A stretch of 64,000 bases of DNA from Nonomuraea maritima (GTDB taxonomy: Bacteria > Actinomycetota > Actinomycetes > Streptosporangiales > Streptosporangiaceae), in the NCBI RefSeq assembly GCF_900100395.1, contig NZ_FNFB01000004.1:62001-126000 (forward strand), in the 5' to 3' direction. The notes beneath the pieces were generated by a model that searched no databases, was not told the origin of the DNA, and saw nothing but the letters and a program-made list of their open reading frames with translations. Positions 48,320-56,430 of this stretch are shown here, one piece after another. How positions within the stretch are numbered: position 1 is the stretch's first letter; every line of letters starts with the position of its first letter. Position numbers and translations under genes: made by a program.

Positions 48320-49561
48320 TCAGGACTTGGTCGTCAGCACCCGCCCGTCGTCGTCGATGGCCGGGAAGGCGCCGGTGTCGATGATGCCGTGCTGCTGGTA
48401 CAGCGCCTCGATGAGGGCGTGGGCCCGCGGCTCCAGCTTCCACAGGGCACGATACTCGCGCGCCGTGGCCAGCGAGATGCCGATCTCGTGGGCGATGTCC
48501 ACCGTGCGCGGCACGATGCCCTTGGCGATCTGGCGGTCCCAGAACTCGCGGGCGGCCCGCATGCGCGCCGCCCGCTCGGCCGTGCTGAGCACCTGCGGGG
48601 TGGTGTCGAGCACCATGGCGTCCTCGTCCTCGTCGCGGACGAGCTCGGCCAGCGCGGGCGGCAGCGCGGGCCGGGCGGGCACCGGGTGGTGGTCCGCATG
48701 GGGCTCCCACGGCACGCGGGGGTCGGCGTCGATGAGCGCGGAGGTGTTGTAGAGGGCGGCGATCTGGGCGAGCAGCGCCTCTTGACGGGCCGGGTCGACG
48801 GCCAGGCCGGTGTGCTCGACGGCCTGGTCCATGGCCTTGTCGAGCTTGGCGAGGGCCTGGCGCATCTTGCGCTCGGAGGCGCCGTTATCGCGCAGCGCCT
48901 TGGCGCGCTTGGCCGCGAGCGCGACCCTGGTGAGCCTGCGGTGCGCGTCGACCTCGCTGGCCGTACGGTCGCTGACCTCGGCCAGGCCCAGCCTGACCAG
49001 CAGCCGCTCGGGCGTCAGGCGCCAGTTGATGCGGCCGGTGCCGCGGATGCGGTGGCGTTCGATGGCCATGCCGCGCTCCCACAGCCAGGCGGCCACCAGC
49101 GGGGCGGCGAGCCGGAACACGGCCTCGGCCAGGCTGCGGGCGTCCATGCTGGACAGTACGGCGGTCAGGCAGGTCAGCACCCACACGGCGATGCCGTCGA
49201 TGCCGGCGGAGAAGTTCTCGCGCATGTTGCGGCGGGCGCGTACGGCGGAGGTGATGATCGCGACCTCGATGAACGCGAACAGCAGCAGCCGCAGCGGGCC
49301 GTCGAGGCCGAGCACGTCACCGGAGAAGCGCCACATGCCCTGCGCGGACACGCCCGTGGCGATGGACGCGGCCACGACGGTGAGCACGTCCTCGACGGGC
49401 CGGGGGGCGACGTAGCGGGCGAACAGCCATGAGACGGCGCGCCAGGCGATGCGCGCCACCAGGAACGCGAGGACCAGCCCGATGAGGGCCAGCAGCGTGA
49501 AGACGGCCGTGGGGAGCGGCTTCTCTGTGACGAAAGCGGTGATTTCCTCGAATGTCGGCAT
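48320..49561 (-). CDS. Membrane protein with cytosolic HTH-like tail (DUF2637/SpdB-like)
   Basis: A 413-residue protein with about four N-terminal transmembrane segments (between residues 15 and 165) and a long charged cytosolic part. Features include LTPERLLVRLGLAEVSDRTA, a basic AHRRLTRVALAAKRAKALR stretch and, near the end, VDIAHEIGISLATAREYRAL, which looks like a helix-turn-helix. The layout recalls DUF2637 and spread (Spd) proteins of actinobacterial conjugative elements. The match is approximate. It is followed by the DUF2786 gene. Confidence 0.6.
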   Translation of the reverse strand: MPTFEEITAFVTEKPLPTAVFTLLALIGLVLAFLVARIAWRAVSWLFARYVAPRPVEDVLTVVAASIATGVSAQGMWRFSGDVLGLDGPLRLLLFAFIEVAIITSAVRARRNMRENFSAGIDGIAVWVLTCLTAVLSSMDARSLAEAVFRLAAPLVAAWLWERGMAIERHRIRGTGRINWRLTPERLLVRLGLAEVSDRTASEVDAHRRLTRVALAAKRAKALRDNGASERKMRQALAKLDKAMDQAVEHTGLAVDPARQEALLAQIAALYNTSALIDADPRVPWEPHADHHPVPARPALPPALAELVRDEDEDAMVLDTTPQVLSTAERAARMRAAREFWDRQIAKGIVPRTVDIAHEIGISLATAREYRALWKLEPRAHALIEALYQQHGIIDTGAFPAIDDDGRVLTTKS

Positions 49562-49806
49562 CTGTCACTATCCGTGAGGCTCGAACTCCGGCTCTATGCG
49601 ACGAGATCATCGCAGAATGTCGCCATCTTGTACGCCAAACAGCGCCTGCCGCCCCTTTTCTCCCACCTTTCCCTACCTTTGCAATCACCAGACCCGACTG
49701 GGACAACCCTTTCCACTCCTTAGACGGGACGAGAGCGGCAGCCCTCTCCGCCCCTCGCACTCGTCGGTCTCGGGTGCTGTGTGTGTTGGAGGGAGGAGAC
49801 GCGACC

Positions 49807-50060
49807 CTTGCCCACGCCTGAGGTGCCGGGGAGGGAGAGGCCGAGGCCCTTGCCCACGTCCGGGGTGAGGGACGGGGCTTTTGCCCACGTCCGGGGTGAG
49901 GGACGGGGCTCTTGCCCACGTCCGAAGTGCTGGGGGAGACGGCCCTTGTCCACACCTGGAGCGCTGAGGGGACCCGGGCCTTGCCCGTGCCTGGAGCGCT
50001 GGGGGACGCGGCCCTGCCCACGTACGGAGTGCTGGGGTCCTTGTCCGTGCCTGGAGTGGG
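49807..50060. repeat. Degenerate tandem repeat, about eight units of 27-42 bp
   Basis: The motif CTTGCCCACGTCCGG and variants recurs with TGCCC or TGTCC cores at about 49809, 49851, 49882, 49913, 49947, 49982, 50015 and 50042. Units 2-4 are nearly identical with a 31-bp period; the others have drifted. Confidence 0.8.
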
Positions 50061-50256
50061 CGTGCGGGTGGGGAATGGGGGCTGGGTCGATCCTGTCCTT
50101 GATCGAGGAGGGGCCGGGGCGACGGGGCCGTACCCGATCGCTTACGGAGAGAGGTTCATGATCGGCTTTGGTCGGGGGGCTCGTCGAGGGGGTGACATGT
50201 AAATTCGTCCTTTTGGAGGGGCCCGTCGAGCGCTTCAGGTGGCAGCATCTACGAAA

Positions 50257-50268
50257 GGGATTTATCCC
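50257..50268. promoter_or_regulatory. Candidate operator upstream of P450
   Basis: GGGATTTATCCC, an interrupted 12-nt palindrome, lies 37 nt before the P450 start. ACATTGTGTGATGT just after it (50270-50283) is a second small inverted repeat (ACAT/ATGT). Confidence 0.4.
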
Positions 50269-50304
50269 GACATTGTGTGATGTAGTGCAGCAGGACGGAT
50301 ATCG

Positions 50305-51486
50305 ATGGCAGAGACAGACGACTTCCCGCTCGTTCAGTTCATGCGCGACGGCTTCGACCCCGTGGACGAGCTCGGCCGCATCCGCGCGGAACACCCGGTG
50401 TTCCCGATGCAGATGCCCGGCGACCAGACCGTGTACCTCGTCACCCGCTGGGAGGACGTACGCGCCGTCCTCGGCGACCACGAGCGCTTCAGCAACGACT
50501 TCGCCGGGGTGATCGGACTCGGCTCCAACCAGGAGGACCCGGGCGGGCTCGGCTTCCGCGACCCACCCGAGCACACGCGGCTGCGCAGGTACCTCACGCC
50601 CGAGTTCACGATGCGGCGGCTGCGCAGGCTGGAGCCCAGGATCGAGGCCCTGGTCGCGGAGTGCCTGGACCGGATGGAGGCCAAGGGCGCCGAGGTCCTG
50701 CCGGTCGACCTCGTCGAGGAGTTCGCGCTGCCCATCCCGTCGCTGGTGGTGTGCGAGCTGCTCGGCGTCCCGTACGGCGAGCGGGCCGCGTTCGAGAAGA
50801 TCAGCCGCGACCGGTTCGACCTCAGCGCGGGGCCGGAGGCGTCGCTGCAGGCGATCAACGACGCGATGACGTACCTGACGGACCTCGTGGCCAGGGAGCG
50901 GCGCGACCCGGGCGACGGGCTGCTCGGCCAGCTGCTGCGCGAGCACGGCGACGAGCTCGACGACCGCACGCTCGCCAGCATGGCCGACGGCCTGCTGACC
51001 GGCGGCCACGACACGAGCACGAGCATGCTGGCGCTCGGCACGCTGTGGCTGCTGCGCAACCCGGAGCAGGCGGCCAAGGTGCGCGAGGTCGACGGCTACG
51101 TCGTGGACGTGGTCGAGGAGCTGCTGCGGTACATGACGGTCGTGCAGGTCGCCTTCCCGCGCTTCGCCCGCGACGATCTGGAGCTGCACGGCGTGCAGAT
51201 CAAGAAGGGCGAGATGGTGCTCTGCTCGCTGGTCGGCGCCAACCGCGACCGCGCCCTCGGCGACGACATGGACCAGGTGCGGCCTGGCCGTGACACGGCG
51301 GGCTCCCATCTGGCGTTCGGCCACGGCATCCACCGCTGCATCGGCGCGCCGCTGGCGCAGATGGAGATGCGGATCGCCTTCCCTGCGCTGCTGCGCCGCT
51401 TCCCCGGCCTGCACGTCGCCGGCGAGGTGCCGTTCCGTGAGCTCGCCATCGTGTACGGCGTCAAGGAGCTGCCCGTCGCCTGGTAG
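50305..51486 (+). CDS. Cytochrome P450
   Basis: A 393-residue bacterial class I P450. The oxygen-binding I-helix reads GGHDTST (residues 233-239), with Asp in place of the usual Glu; the ExxR motif is E272-R275 in EELLR; the haem ligand is C345 in FGHGIHRCIGAPLA. ExxR, haem loop and length are intact, so it should be functional. Substrate cannot be told. No ferredoxin or reductase gene is adjacent, so electrons must come from elsewhere. The upstream region has candidate operators. Confidence 0.95.
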   Translation: MAETDDFPLVQFMRDGFDPVDELGRIRAEHPVFPMQMPGDQTVYLVTRWEDVRAVLGDHERFSNDFAGVIGLGSNQEDPGGLGFRDPPEHTRLRRYLTPEFTMRRLRRLEPRIEALVAECLDRMEAKGAEVLPVDLVEEFALPIPSLVVCELLGVPYGERAAFEKISRDRFDLSAGPEASLQAINDAMTYLTDLVARERRDPGDGLLGQLLREHGDELDDRTLASMADGLLTGGHDTSTSMLALGTLWLLRNPEQAAKVREVDGYVVDVVEELLRYMTVVQVAFPRFARDDLELHGVQIKKGEMVLCSLVGANRDRALGDDMDQVRPGRDTAGSHLAFGHGIHRCIGAPLAQMEMRIAFPALLRRFPGLHVAGEVPFRELAIVYGVKELPVAW

Positions 51487-51518
51487 GTCAGCATGCGGCC
51501 GCCTGGGGGCACGTGCTC

Positions 51519-51545
51519 CGATCAGGCGGCCGCGCGGCCTGATCG
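51519..51545 (+). terminator. Hairpin after P450
   Basis: CGATCAGGC and GCCTGATCG (9 bp) with a 9-nt loop. An overlapping second hairpin GATCGCC-TGG-GGCGATC (51541-51557) shares its right arm, so only one can form at a time. Confidence 0.6.
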
Positions 51546-51585
51546 CCTGGGGCGATCAGTGATCCGGAGGTGTCGGGAAGGGTCC

Positions 51586-51591
51586 TACCCT
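51586..51591 (+). promoter_or_regulatory. Putative -10 element for leaderless DUF4031 gene
   Basis: TACCCT ends 7 nt before the GTG at 51599, with no ribosome site between. Confidence 0.4.
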
Positions 51592-51598
51592 TGACGAC

Positions 51599-51862
51599 GT
51601 GACCGTCCTGATCGATCCGCCCCAGTGGCCCGGGCCGCGCGGCCTGATGTGGTCGCACCTCGTCAGCGACAGCTCGCTGGAGGAGCTGCACGACTTCGCG
51701 GCCCGCCTCGGGGTGCCGTCGCGGGCGTTCGACCGTGACCACTACGACGTGCCGGAGACCGTCCACGCCGAGGCGGTCGCCCTGGGGGCGGAGGCGGTGA
51801 GCTCGTACGAGCTGCTACGGCGTCTGATCGCCGCCGGGCTGCGCCGCCGCAAGCGTCGCTAG
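51599..51862 (+). CDS. DUF4031 domain-containing protein
   Basis: An 87-residue protein matching the DUF4031 pattern almost end to end: VLIDPPQWPGPRGLMWSHLV, SDSSLEELHDFAARLGVP, AFDRDHYDVPE and a basic RLIAAGLRRRKRR tail. The function is unknown. The GTG start is supported by the -10-like TACCCT 7 nt upstream and by the family N-terminus. Its last 48 nt overlap the 3' end of the convergent HD gene. Confidence 0.85.
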   Translation: MTVLIDPPQWPGPRGLMWSHLVSDSSLEELHDFAARLGVPSRAFDRDHYDVPETVHAEAVALGAEAVSSYELLRRLIAAGLRRRKRR

Positions 51863-52447
51863 CTCGGCCGTCATGTTGGCTCGGGCCCGGTCCTCCCACA
51901 ACGCGCGCGCCCGCGCCGTACGGAACAGCCGGGGTGTGGCGAGCAGACGGCGCAGCACCTGCGCGCGGCCCTCGGCGAACAGGTCGTCGGGCACGTGGGC
52001 GTACTCCTTCCTGACGGCGGCCGCGTAGGCGGCGTACCCGGAGGTGCCGAGTACGGACAGGTCGGCGTCGCAGAGCACCGCGCCGTCGCGGTCGTCCGGT
52101 TCCACCCGGTCGTGCGCGGCGGTGAGGCGTACCAGCCTGGCCACCTCGGCGACGCGTTCCGCGGGCACGCCGCACCTGGGCAGCCTCGCCTGCGCGAGCT
52201 GGGCGCTGCGCTCCTCGTCCCAGCCGGGCCTGCCGTCGTAGACGGCGTCGTGGAACCAGGCCGCGAGCCGCACGGCCGTCTCGTCGCGGGCCTCGCCTGC
52301 GATCCCGTCGAGCGCCGTGAGGACAGCGGCGAGGTGGTCGAGGGTGTGGTAGCGGCGGTGCGGCTCCGACCAGCGGGCGATCAGCTCCGCCCCGGTGGCG
52401 AGCGAGGCGGGCGAGCGGCCCGCCGGCGCGGTCCAGTCGTCGATCAT
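51815..52447 (-). CDS. HD-superfamily metal-dependent phosphohydrolase-like protein
   Basis: A 210-residue protein. EPHRRYHTLDHLAAVLTALD and AAWFHDAVYDG give the His and HD metal ligands, LTAAHDRVEPDDRDGAVLCDADLSVLG adds a further acidic cluster. It belongs to the bacterial HD family often misnamed after an NMDA receptor subunit; the substrate is unknown. ATG 52447 gives the family N-terminus and has TACGGT 6 nt upstream. It is divergent from the hydroxyacid dehydrogenase. Confidence 0.85.
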   Translation of the reverse strand: MIDDWTAPAGRSPASLATGAELIARWSEPHRRYHTLDHLAAVLTALDGIAGEARDETAVRLAAWFHDAVYDGRPGWDEERSAQLAQARLPRCGVPAERVAEVARLVRLTAAHDRVEPDDRDGAVLCDADLSVLGTSGYAAYAAAVRKEYAHVPDDLFAEGRAQVLRRLLATPRLFRTARARALWEDRARANMTAELATLAAAQPGGDQTP

Positions 52448-53705
52448 CTGTTCACCGTACGCCCCCGCTGGTAGCGTCGCCGGTATCGGGACGACAGCAC
52501 GGGAGCCGCGGCGCCTGCCTCGCTGGCGGGAGCTGGTGCCGCTCATGCCCGGGTGGCCCCGCTGGTCGCGGTCGAGCCGGATCGCCACCGCGGCCGACGT
52601 CGCCGATCTACGGAGGCTGGCGCTGCGGCGCGCTCCGCGCATGGTGTTCGACTACGTCGACGGCGCGGCCGAGGGCGAGCTGGCGATGTCCCGGTCGAGG
52701 GAGGCGTTCGCCCGGGTGGAGTTCCGTCCCCGGGTGCTGCGCGACGTCTCGGCCGTCTCCACCGAGGTCGAGATCCTGGGGCGGCGCGTCACGATGCCGG
52801 TCGTGCTCGGACCGACCGGTTTCACCGGGATGATGCACCGCGTGGGCGAGCCCGGGGTGGCGCGGGCGGCCGCGAGCGCGGGGGTGCCGTACACGCTGTC
52901 GACGATGGGCACGACGACGGCGGCCGGGGTCGCCGCGGCGGCGCCTGGCGGGTGGAACTGGTTCCAGCTGTACGTGGTGCGCGACCGCGCCCGCAACCTG
53001 GAGACGCTGTCCATGGCCCGGCAGGCCGGCATGGACGTGCTGGTGCTGACCGTCGACGTGCCGGTCGCAGGGGCGCGGCTGCGCGACGTGCGCCACGGGC
53101 TGACGATCCCGCCCACGCTGCGCTGGCGCAGCCTGCTGCAGGCGGCGCGGCGACCGGCATGGTGGTTCGACCACCTGACCGGCGAGCCGCTGAGGTTCGC
53201 CACCATGGACGACGCGCCGCCCGACATCGCGGGGCTCACCAACCTGATGTTCGACCCGTCGGTGACCGTGCGCGACCTGGAGTGGATCCGGTCGGCCTGG
53301 GACGGGCGGCTGCTGGTCAAGGGCGTGCAGCGGGTCGACGACGCCCAGCAGCTCGCGGCCATGGGGGTCGACGGGATCGTGGTGTCCAACCACGGCGGGC
53401 GCCAGCTCGACCGCGCCGTGACGCCGCTGGAGCTGCTGCCCCACGTGGTGGAGGCGGTGGGCGACCGTACGGAGGTCTTCATGGACGGCGGCGTGCGCAC
53501 CGGGGCCGACGTGGCCGCGGCGGTGGCGCTCGGGGCGCGGGCCTGCTTCGTCGGGCGCGCCTACCTGTACGGCCTCATGGCGGGCGGCGAGCCGGGGGTG
53601 CGGCGGGTGCTGGAGCTGTTGCGCGCGGAGCTGGTCCGTACGCTGCAACTGCTCGGCGTGACCGGCGTCGACGGCCTCGGCCCCGATCTCGTACGGCTGC
53701 GCTGA
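52395..53705 (+). CDS. FMN-dependent alpha-hydroxyacid dehydrogenase (LldD/lactate-oxidase family)
   Basis: A TIM-barrel flavoenzyme oxidising 2-hydroxyacids such as L-lactate. VFDYVDGAAEGE, MPVVLGPTGFTGMMH, NWFQLYVVRD, the catalytic SNHGGRQLD (His and Arg) and FMDGGVRTGADVA are all present. The start is unclear. The conserved N-terminal RRLPRWREL lies after about residue 38, but the only standard start before it is GTG 52395, which overlaps the divergent HD gene. GTG 52536 and ATG 52545 would cut the conserved part. TAGCGT lies 7 nt before an in-frame ATC at 52485. The coordinates given are the longest frame. Confidence 0.88.
   Translation: MASEAGERPAGAVQSSIICSPYAPAGSVAGIGTTAREPRRLPRWRELVPLMPGWPRWSRSSRIATAADVADLRRLALRRAPRMVFDYVDGAAEGELAMSRSREAFARVEFRPRVLRDVSAVSTEVEILGRRVTMPVVLGPTGFTGMMHRVGEPGVARAAASAGVPYTLSTMGTTTAAGVAAAAPGGWNWFQLYVVRDRARNLETLSMARQAGMDVLVLTVDVPVAGARLRDVRHGLTIPPTLRWRSLLQAARRPAWWFDHLTGEPLRFATMDDAPPDIAGLTNLMFDPSVTVRDLEWIRSAWDGRLLVKGVQRVDDAQQLAAMGVDGIVVSNHGGRQLDRAVTPLELLPHVVEAVGDRTEVFMDGGVRTGADVAAAVALGARACFVGRAYLYGLMAGGEPGVRRVLELLRAELVRTLQLLGVTGVDGLGPDLVRLR
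52454..52459 (-). promoter_or_regulatory. Putative -10 element for the HD gene
   Basis: TACGGT on the minus strand ends 6 nt before the ATG at 52447. A plus-strand TAGCGT lies only 13 nt away at 52472-52477. Confidence 0.4.
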
Positions 53706-53797
53706 GCGAGGTTCGCTCCCGATCGGCATGACGCGTATCTGACGACCGCCATGGTCGCTCTGGTGCTCACAGGCCCGTCCTGTGAGAGGAGACCGCT

Positions 53798-54217
53798 ATG
53801 GCGTCCGGAGAGTTCCACCTCATGAAAGTGCCGGCCGAGCAGCTGGCAGGGGTGGTCCACGGCCAGGTTGTCGACCCCGGCGCGCAGCCGACCAAGGTGG
53901 TGCGGCGGGGCGAGGGCTGGACCGTGGACGTGAGCTGGGAGGTCACCGGCGAGCTCGTCGACTGGCTGGCGGGCCGGTGGCGGCTGGAGGTCATCGCGGA
54001 CCTGGTGGGCGGTGGCGAGTCGCGGCACCCGTCGCCGCCGGTGGAGCTGACGTTCACGCCTGGCTCGGGACGCTACACGGCCTCGATCCCCATGCGGGGG
54101 CTGCTCGCTCCCGGCACCTATGACCTGGTGGTCAACCTCACCACGACGACGGCCGCGGGCACCGCGGGGGCGCTGGGCGGCTTCGTCGTGATCAGCAAGC
54201 TGATGGTGACGGAGTGA
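53798..54217 (+). CDS. Conserved hypothetical beta-rich protein
   Basis: A 139-residue protein with alternating hydrophobic strands, no signal peptide and no membrane segment. It contains VSWEVTGELVDWLAGRWRLEV and a LLAPGTYDLVVNL segment that looks like an immunoglobulin-like or jelly-roll edge. No family was recognised. GAGGAG lies 6 nt before the ATG, so expression is likely. It is followed by a large inverted repeat. Confidence 0.65.
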   Translation: MASGEFHLMKVPAEQLAGVVHGQVVDPGAQPTKVVRRGEGWTVDVSWEVTGELVDWLAGRWRLEVIADLVGGGESRHPSPPVELTFTPGSGRYTASIPMRGLLAPGTYDLVVNLTTTTAAGTAGALGGFVVISKLMVTE

Positions 54218-54223
54218 CCACCG

Positions 54224-54293
54224 CCGGATCGTGCCGCCCCAGGGCCGTCCCCGGGGCCGTCCCTGGGGTCGCCGCTGGGGCGGCACGATCCGG
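54224..54293 (+). terminator. Large 19-bp perfect inverted repeat after the beta-rich protein gene
   Basis: Arms at 54224-54242 and 54275-54293 are exact reverse complements. The 32-nt loop contains further GGCCGTCCC repeats able to pair. It lies 6 nt past a stop codon; no T-tract follows. Confidence 0.65.
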
Positions 54294-54434
54294 ACTTCTC
54301 AAATCTGGCAAGAGTCCTGCAAACGGGTCGCAAGCCGCGATTCCTAGGCTCCTGCCCTGGCGGCTGGACGGGCCGCCGCGTGTTGACACCGCTGTGTCCG
54401 GCGCCACCGGGCACCGGCGAACGGGAGACCCCAC

Positions 54435-55664
54435 ATGCCCGACCCTGCGCTCACCGCGGACGACGTGCTGCGCATCGCGGCCTACCAGGGCCGCGGCCCG
54501 GCGCTCGAGGCGATGGTCATCGCCTGGAGCTACCACCGCGTGGCCGCCGACCTCGCCACGCGCCTCGGCACGGAGACGAACAACTGGTACTGCTACGCCG
54601 CCTGGACGTCCAAGGCCATCGGCGAGAGCCTCGACCTGTCGCCCGCCTCGCCCTTCATCGAGGACTTCGGCCGGCGGCTGCGGGTGCCGAAGCGGCTGCG
54701 CGGGCTGTTCCGGGCCGCGCTGCTCACCCTGCTCGGGCCCAGCTACCAGCTCGGGCTGGCGCTGGCCAACCGCGCGATCTTCCTGGAGACCGCCGGCCTC
54801 GCGGCGAACCTGTGGCAGGACGCCCCCTGCCGCCTCCTCAAGGTCAGCCCCGACCTGACGCCGGCGCCGCCGCGCTTCCTGTCGGACCTGCTCTCACCGG
54901 CCGACCCCCGCTACCTGAGGGACGCCGTCGAGCTCATGCGGGAGGCGGCGCGGACCTCCGACCCGCGGGCCAGGGCCGAGCTGATGCTGGGCGCCAACAT
55001 CGCGCTGTCGGCGTACGAGCAGGCCCGCGCCCAGGCGGCGCTGGAGCTCGTGCTCTACCGGCCGGTCCGCTGGCTGACCCGGGTGTCGTGGCGGTCGCTG
55101 CGCTCGCTGGTCACCCGCCGCCCGTTCGCCCGCCTGCGCCTGTACGCCGCCGCCCACGCCGACCAGCCGTGGCTCACCCGCACGCTGGAGAGCCTGTGGT
55201 CCTCGCTCTACACCCGCCACTTCTTCGCGGTGCGCACGCCGCTCAGCGACATCCGGGTGGGCCGGCCGCTCACCGCGCCCGAGGGCGTCGACATGGACCA
55301 GGCGTGGGCGCCCATCCGCGACGAGCGGGTGCGCAAGCTGGCCGAGGAGTTCGTCACCGACGACCGGCAGGCGTCCACGGCCGGGGTGTCCGACTGGGTG
55401 TCCTACCGCGACCGCATGCGGTTCATCGTCAGCTACTTCCGCGTCTACCAGCGGGTGAACGCCCTCTACTCGGCGCCCTTCGCCCAGGACGTCGCCGACC
55501 GGCTGGCCGAGGAGATGGCGCGGGGCACGGTGCCCGAGCCGATGAGCGGGGGCGGGCTCTATCGTTACCCGTCGCGGACCACCGACCCGGACGCGTACGA
55601 GATGGCGCACTTCGACTTCGCACCGTTCCTGGAGGCGATCCCGCTTGACCCGGCGGCGGAGTAG
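54435..55664 (+). CDS. Conserved hypothetical protein with TNNWYCYAAWTSK motif
   Basis: A 409-residue, largely helical soluble protein of unrecognised family. A Trp/Tyr-rich TNNWYCYAAWTSKAIGE motif lies at residues 46-63, a possible membrane-associated helix near LFRAALLTLLGPSYQLGLAL (95-115), and an Arg-rich middle. The C-terminal DRMRFIVSYFRVYQRVN is aromatic. GGGAG lies before the ATG. It shares helical, membrane-peripheral character with the DUF2236 oxygenase nearby but no clear homology was seen. It ends directly against the convergent sigma factor gene. Confidence 0.7.
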   Translation: MPDPALTADDVLRIAAYQGRGPALEAMVIAWSYHRVAADLATRLGTETNNWYCYAAWTSKAIGESLDLSPASPFIEDFGRRLRVPKRLRGLFRAALLTLLGPSYQLGLALANRAIFLETAGLAANLWQDAPCRLLKVSPDLTPAPPRFLSDLLSPADPRYLRDAVELMREAARTSDPRARAELMLGANIALSAYEQARAQAALELVLYRPVRWLTRVSWRSLRSLVTRRPFARLRLYAAAHADQPWLTRTLESLWSSLYTRHFFAVRTPLSDIRVGRPLTAPEGVDMDQAWAPIRDERVRKLAEEFVTDDRQASTAGVSDWVSYRDRMRFIVSYFRVYQRVNALYSAPFAQDVADRLAEEMARGTVPEPMSGGGLYRYPSRTTDPDAYEMAHFDFAPFLEAIPLDPAAE

Positions 55665-56252
55665 TCAGTCGAGGAAGTCCCTGGTGATCTCGCGGTCCTG
55701 GAGCAGGCCCCTGAGCCTGGCGAAGCAGCGGGCGCGGGTGGGCCCGATGCTGCCGACCGGCCTGCCCAGCCTGCGCGCCACGTCCACGTAATGCGGTTCG
55801 GAGGTCTCGGTGAGCGCTCTGAACAGGACCCGCTGCGCCGGCGGCAGCTCGTCCACGAGTTCCTCCAGCGTGCCGGCCAGCCAGATCCTGGCCAGTTCGC
55901 GGTCGACGTCGTCGGTGCCGCCGAGCGAGTCGAGGTCGGGGATGCAGATCTCCCTCGTCCGCCGGGTGAGCTTGAGCCCTTCGCGGAAGGCGATCGTGGC
56001 GAGCCACCCGGCGAAGCGGTGGCCGTCGGTGACGCTGCCGAGGTTCTGCCAGGCGAGCAGCCAGGTGGTCTGCAGGACGTCCTCGGCGTCCTCCGGCCGG
56101 AGCCTGAAGCGGCGGACGCGGCCCCGCAGCATGGGGCTGAACTCCTCGACCAGCTGCTCCCAGGCGACGGGGTCGCCCTCCTTCGCGGCCGCCACGAGAG
56201 CGGCCGTGTCGGTGTGCGCGGCGTCCGGGCGCGCGACGGTGTCCACGTGCAT
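55665..56252 (-). CDS. ECF-type RNA polymerase sigma factor
   Basis: A 195-residue sigma-70 family factor. Region 2 is seen in WEQLVEEFSPMLRGRVRRF and RPEDAEDVLQTTWLLAWQN, with region 4 near ELPPAQRVLFRAL and HYVDVARRLGRPVGSIGPTRARCFARLRGLL. No anti-sigma gene is adjacent. The stop codon abuts the stop of the convergent hypothetical gene with no gap. Its upstream region (56253-56430) is shared with the divergent Crp-type regulator, so cross-control is possible. Confidence 0.9.
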   Translation of the reverse strand: MHVDTVARPDAAHTDTAALVAAAKEGDPVAWEQLVEEFSPMLRGRVRRFRLRPEDAEDVLQTTWLLAWQNLGSVTDGHRFAGWLATIAFREGLKLTRRTREICIPDLDSLGGTDDVDRELARIWLAGTLEELVDELPPAQRVLFRALTETSEPHYVDVARRLGRPVGSIGPTRARCFARLRGLLQDREITRDFLD

Positions 56253-56418
56253 GTCGATCTCCCTGCCGGCCGGACACTCGGGGGGTCATCTCCGGACGGC
56301 TCCCCCACCGTGCGCCCGGTGACCGGGCTGGGCTGTCTCGGGCGTGACAGTCCGGATGTGGCGTTCGTCACAGAGGAAAGATCAGTTCCGCCCTTCTGTC
56401 GGCCGGGTGCGTGCGGCC

Positions 56419-56424
56419 TAAAGT
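56419..56424 (+). promoter_or_regulatory. Putative -10 element for leaderless crp-type gene
   Basis: TAAAGT ends 6 nt before the ATG at 56431; no ribosome site is present. Confidence 0.45.
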
Positions 56425-56430
56425 TCTCGC

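Larger units (their letters stand above)
49562..50304. other. 743-bp stretch without a recognisable gene
   Basis: No frame here shows codon structure or homology. The first 160 nt are AT-richer than their surroundings (for example CTTTCCCTACCTTTGCAATC at about 49670). The middle is filled by a degenerate tandem repeat, and the last 130 nt hold the likely P450 promoter with a palindrome at 50257-50268. Confidence 0.7.

Noticed and set aside
49575-49600. tRNA T-arm-like GGCTCGAACTCCGGC
   Set aside because: No acceptor stem, D-arm or anticodon arm could be folded around it on either strand.
49720-51414. 564-codon minus-strand frame across the tandem repeat and P450
   Set aside because: Most of it is antisense to the P450. 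The repeat part gives a repetitive Arg/Pro/Gly string without homology.
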